A DNA stretch of 23,418 nucleotides from assembly GCA_027382625.1 (NCBI GenBank), contig JAJKFJ010020881.1, positions 1 to 23,418 on the forward strand, read 5' to 3'. Below, piece after piece: positions 20,276 through 23,418 of this stretch; the first letter of the stretch is position 1; the number at the start of each line of letters is the position of its first letter. The notes below the pieces were generated by a model. The model was given only the letters and a program-made list of their open reading frames with translations, made no database searches and had not been told where the DNA came from. Source of the stretch: Tetmemena sp. SeJ-2015. Lineage: Eukaryota; Ciliophora; Spirotrichea; Sporadotrichida; Oxytrichidae. A program made the position numbers and the translations under genes.

Positions 20276-23200
20276 ATGAAAGCTAGCACCATCCTAGATG
20301 ACTACATTTCTTCTTTCGAAAGGTAAGTAAAGCATATTCCGATTTTAAGTTTGAAGAAGTTGTTCATTAAAATTTAATCTTTTAGCTCTTTCATGAAGTC
20401 TAATAAGAAAGTGAAAGTGCACAAGGAGAATCGAAACCCCTAGAGTTCATCTATTGCTTCAAGAGATAAATCTTTCGAGAGATACCTGAGCAGCAGCTCA
20501 TACACCCTTCCTTAATTTGTCTAAGGAGCAAGCACGAATGTCTCACAGATAGTTCACTCAAAATACAATGAGCCATGCTACGACTCAGACGACAAACTTA
20601 TCTCATCACTTCTAAATGGAAACAGAGATAAGAAACTGACACTCGATGATATACCCACCCGAGGTAACTCCCCTAAATTGTCTTTAATTCATTTAGAAAT
20701 TGGAAACAGAAGATCTCCCTTCAAGGAGAGAGGCTAGAAATCAGTCGATAACTTCGATTTGAAGCTCGAGATATCTCAAAGCAGAAGCAACATAATCAAC
20801 TTCAAAGAATTCTATGAACAATCAAAGCTTGAGATAAAGTCCACAAGGAACGAAGCTTACAAATCGAAGTTTAAAAATCAGGAGAAGGATAAATTTGACT
20901 TTGGAGCGAGAAGCAAATCAACTGGAATGGAGAGAGATAGATTCTAAAATAAGCTTCAAAGCAAGATGAAAGTAGAGACAAGACCAGTCGTTCCTAAATA
21001 TGACATTAATGAATTCCTGCCTAAGGAAAGTTAATCTACTTCGAGTAGACTTTCTGCTTCGTTTATGGGTGGGCAGAGTTTTATTCAAAGAATTTTCGCA
21101 AGTAAGTAAGAACCAATCTCTCGAGGAAGATCAAGCCATAAGACCTCCTCTTAACAAGCGGCCATGGATCTTTTTTCTTCTAAGTTAGGAATGAATAATG
21201 GTTTTCAAAATCCTTAACTAATCTAACTTAACTAGAGAACCTTGAGCTAGAATTAAAACCTTCGTCTCTCTTAACTTGATCAGAGTCCTAAATTTTAAAA
21301 TGCCAATCCTTCTCAATTCAGCTCCTAGTAGATCTTCTAGCCCTCATAAACTCTAAGCAGCGCCTGTAGTTGTGGTTAATTAGCTATGAATAATTAAATG
21401 GGTATGCCAGGAAGTCAACTTTTATCCCAACAAATGCTCTTAACTTAGAGAAGCTCTTGCAGTTGCTAGTTTTCAAACTCTAGTGGAGGACATTCCTAAA
21501 TTGCATCCCCACTCAGCACAAACCAGAAACTCTAAAGTGCAAATCACAGATAGAGTGCTAGCATATCCCAGCCAAACATATTTCAATATGCCCCTTAACC
21601 CGTTATCAATCAAGCCTAACCCTAGTAGCCTTTCAATAATCCTCAATTACCGAGACAAGGCATTCACTCTTATTAAAGTTCGATTGGCCACGTAAATTTA
21701 AACTCTTAGTTCAACAATGCAACTTCCTAACCAAACTTACTACCCCTGGGCACTCCTATCCCTAGTCAGTCAAATAATAGTTAGAGAGCCACTCTAGAGC
21801 CCCTTAGTGAACTGTAAAGCAATTAAAGAGACTAATACTCCTAAAACCCTTTTATATAAAATGGGACTTAACTCAATTTCCTAAGTTCCAATGAAGCTTC
21901 TCCACTCTAACCTAGTTAAAACCAAAACTAGAGAATAGGTTAACTTCCAGAGAGAATTCATACACTTAGTTAGTAAGCTAATGTCATCAGAAATTCTTAG
22001 ACTTAACAAGAGCAAGTTCTCTCAACAAACAATCAGTTTTATAAGGATAGAAGCACTTCATTTATGAGAGATACAGATGGCAAGAGTGCTACTACTGGTG
22101 GTTATAACACAGACGATCTTTTGAGAGACTCAGAAAGCGATGTAGATTTGAATTAAGCCTCTTAAATTATTCAGGAGGCTAATGATAAATTCATGAATGG
22201 ATTTTAAAACTACCTCAAGCTTAGTTAAGGTATCATAGGGGAAGTTAAGCAAACTCCTACTACTCATTAAACATAATAAATGAACCCACACTAATTATCT
22301 TAATAACACTAGTAGTAGCATGCTAATGCAGAACAAGTTTCCTAAGCTTTTGACAGAGCTTAAAAGGAATTACTTGCTATGCAAATCCTGCAAAGCAAAA
22401 ATAATCAAATGAACTCCAGCTCATAGTAAATGAAAGCTATTCCAGACTTAAATTTATCCTAAGTTCAGACTATGAAGCCTCAAAATATGCAGAAATAATC
22501 AAACTAACTTCCTTAACAATAATAACAGTAGTAGTAGAATACAACTAATTAGACTTTGATTCTGGATTCTTTATAAGTCTCAAATCTTCAGATTCCATCT
22601 GGAATTTCAATGATCCAAACACCTTAGAGCCTCATTATGAATATGTCTGCTTAAAACAACAACCTCACGAACCTTAAAAGCAATACTCCAGCATAGTTCA
22701 TTCCCCAGCAATAGTAATTTAGCGATAATTTGATAACTTAAAAGCTTGGACAAGTTTAAATCCAAGGTGAAAATGGATGGAACTAATTTTAAGACTAGAG
22801 ACAACTTCTGTAGCAGGGGCTTCTCTAATTTCAATCTCCACATTTCAACTAGAATGAAGACTCTTAGAATCTTATCTAGTTAGACCTCTAATTTAATTTT
22901 CGTTTATGATATTTCTAGTTTTTCAGCAATTAGTCACTTTCTCAACCACATTTAGCAAATCCAAACATTCCCCAGAATCAAATTTAAAACCATGCTGCAG
23001 TACAAAACTTCATCCAAGATCCAAACCTCTTGACAGTCAAAAATATCGAGCTAGGTTGTTCTAAACAACATAGCTAAGACTCAATTTCGCAGAATTATTA
23101 ACAACTAAAGTCAAGTGCCCTAATCATCTTCTTCAAATTTAGAGCAGAAGCCAGAGAAGAATAAGAAAACTTCTAAAAGCAAGAAGAGAAGGGCTTAAAA

Positions 23201-23418
23201 GAATTTAGAGCTGACTAAGAAGCTACCTAAAAAGAGCTATAACGAGGAGGAGTATTCTAACAGGAAGCACTATAATCATTAAGAAAATAATGATGATAAA
23301 GTCAATGTGCAGCAAAGAGATTTTGACTCTAATGAAAGGAACATGGAAAATAATTAAGAGTAGAATCAAAGTAATGCTACCAAGAGTATGAGCCAAGTCT
23401 AAATTACATCTCGCAACT
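20276..23418 (+). CDS. gene 3: large Q/N/S-rich protein, 3' partial
   Basis: The start is ATG 20276 (MKASTILDDYISSFE), preceded by AT-rich leader ending ATCACAAA. The first exon (20276-20322) is followed by a clear GTAAGT...TTTTAG intron, then one frame runs to about 22,878. Two later interruptions (22879-22926 and 23115-23142) carry it to the window edge, so more than about 1,000 residues are encoded and the 3' end is missing. TAA and TAG are very frequent and clearly stand for Gln. The N-terminal third is charged and S/K-rich (FKEFYEQSKLEIK, FDFGARSKS), the middle and the following part are low-complexity Q/N/S/P with poly-Q runs, and the last part is lysine-rich (EKNKKTSKSKKRRA), like a nuclear targeting signal. 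There are no membrane segments and no recognised catalytic domain. Proteins of this composition are often scaffold or RNA-granule proteins; that is only a compositional guess. Confidence 0.8.
20323..20385 (+). other. 63-base intron 1 of gene 3
   Basis: GAAAG is followed by GTAAGTAAAG. The intron is AT-rich and ends AATTTAATCTTTTAG before CTCTTTCATG. Removal joins ...SSFE to SSFMKSNKK in frame. Without removal the short start exon would not connect to the main frame. This is the clearest small intron in the window. Confidence 0.85.
20653..20685 (+). other. possible 33-base intron or coding insert
   Basis: A GTAACTCCCC...CATTTAG segment in gene 3 is 33 bases long, has no TGA and keeps frame whether removed or kept (GNSPKLSLIHL if kept). 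The sequence alone cannot decide; it could be a facultative intron. The coordinates assume the GT after ACCCGAG. Confidence 0.3.
22514..22537 (+). repeat. poly-Gln run mostly of TAA/TAG
   Basis: Eight consecutive Gln codons within gene 3, six of them TAA or TAG and two CAA or CAG. In the standard code this would be six stops in a row, so it is strong local evidence for reassignment. Confidence 0.8.
22879..22926 (+). other. 48-base intron (or 39-base IES) in gene 3
   Basis: An in-frame TGA at 22907 interrupts an otherwise continuous frame. A GTTAGA...TAGTTTTTCAG segment of 48 bases removes it in phase and has a good pyrimidine-rich 3' end. The same place has a direct repeat TCTAGTT (22875-22881 and 22914-22920) spaced 39 bases, so removing an internal eliminated sequence with that pointer would also delete the stop and keep frame. 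I favour the intron slightly. Confidence 0.6.
23115..23142 (+). other. candidate 28-base intron in gene 3
   Basis: The frame used up to about 23,114 (ending QQLKS) must switch by one base to reach the clearly coding lysine-rich frame that begins near 23,143. A GTGCCCTAAT...CAAATTTAG segment of 28 bases does this exactly, with a CTAAT branch-point-like motif and a pyrimidine-rich tail. A 22-base deletion between two TCAA copies (23111, 23133) would do it as well. A single-base error is the third option. Confidence 0.45.

Noticed and set aside
22607..22843. 78-codon minus-strand ORF
   Set aside because: Lies inside gene 3, whose plus-strand frame is continuous here with Gln-rich sequence.

Overview
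The window looks like nuclear DNA of a ciliate, probably germline (micronuclear) DNA of a spirotrich-type ciliate. The genetic code is the main evidence. The three genes on the right stay open only if TAA and TAG are read as glutamine and TGA is the sole stop. Two of the genes carry a short GT...AG intron, and the third (gene 1) reads through several TAA/TAG codons to a TGA. The germline assignment is an inference. It rests on about 16.5 kb of very AT-rich, gene-poor DNA with miniature mobile elements beside a compact gene cluster, and on gene interruptions bounded by short direct repeats that resemble MDS/IES pointers. Other lineages use TAA/TAG = Gln, and most of the interruptions can also be read as short introns.

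Left part (1-16,545): no gene of ordinary size. The first 3.5 kb is a cluster of element-like sequences. It contains a GC-richer coding-like island (about 833-979), two tRNA-like A-box/B-box sequences (about 1228-1300 and 1466-1545), a 1,039-bp near-perfect foldback with a tRNA-like core (1654-2692), and a 623-bp inverted-repeat element with G/C-run ends and an 8-bp target-site duplication (2913-3535). Three degenerate copies of one dispersed repeat lie further right in the same orientation (about 6230-6600, 9300-9620 and 13190-13477). Positions 12,560-13,030 show systematically long homopolymers and may be an assembly problem. The rest is AT-rich sequence in which I see no gene.

Right part (16,546-23,418): three genes of unknown function. 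Gene 1 (+, 16546-18060) lacks a recognisable 5' end. Gene 2 (-, 19954-18473) encodes a protein with an RGG/GGY-rich N terminus, an acidic middle, a long charged coiled coil and a glutamine-rich tail. It contains one strong intron and up to three further frame-restoring interruptions. Gene 3 (+, 20276 to beyond the window end) encodes a very large Q/N/S-rich protein whose glutamines come largely from TAA and TAG. Genes 1 and 2 converge; genes 2 and 3 diverge from a 321-bp spacer that probably holds both promoters. Nothing in the sequence ties the three proteins to one pathway, though genes 2 and 3 could share regulation.

No rRNA gene, intact tRNA, CRISPR array or telomeric repeat was recognised.
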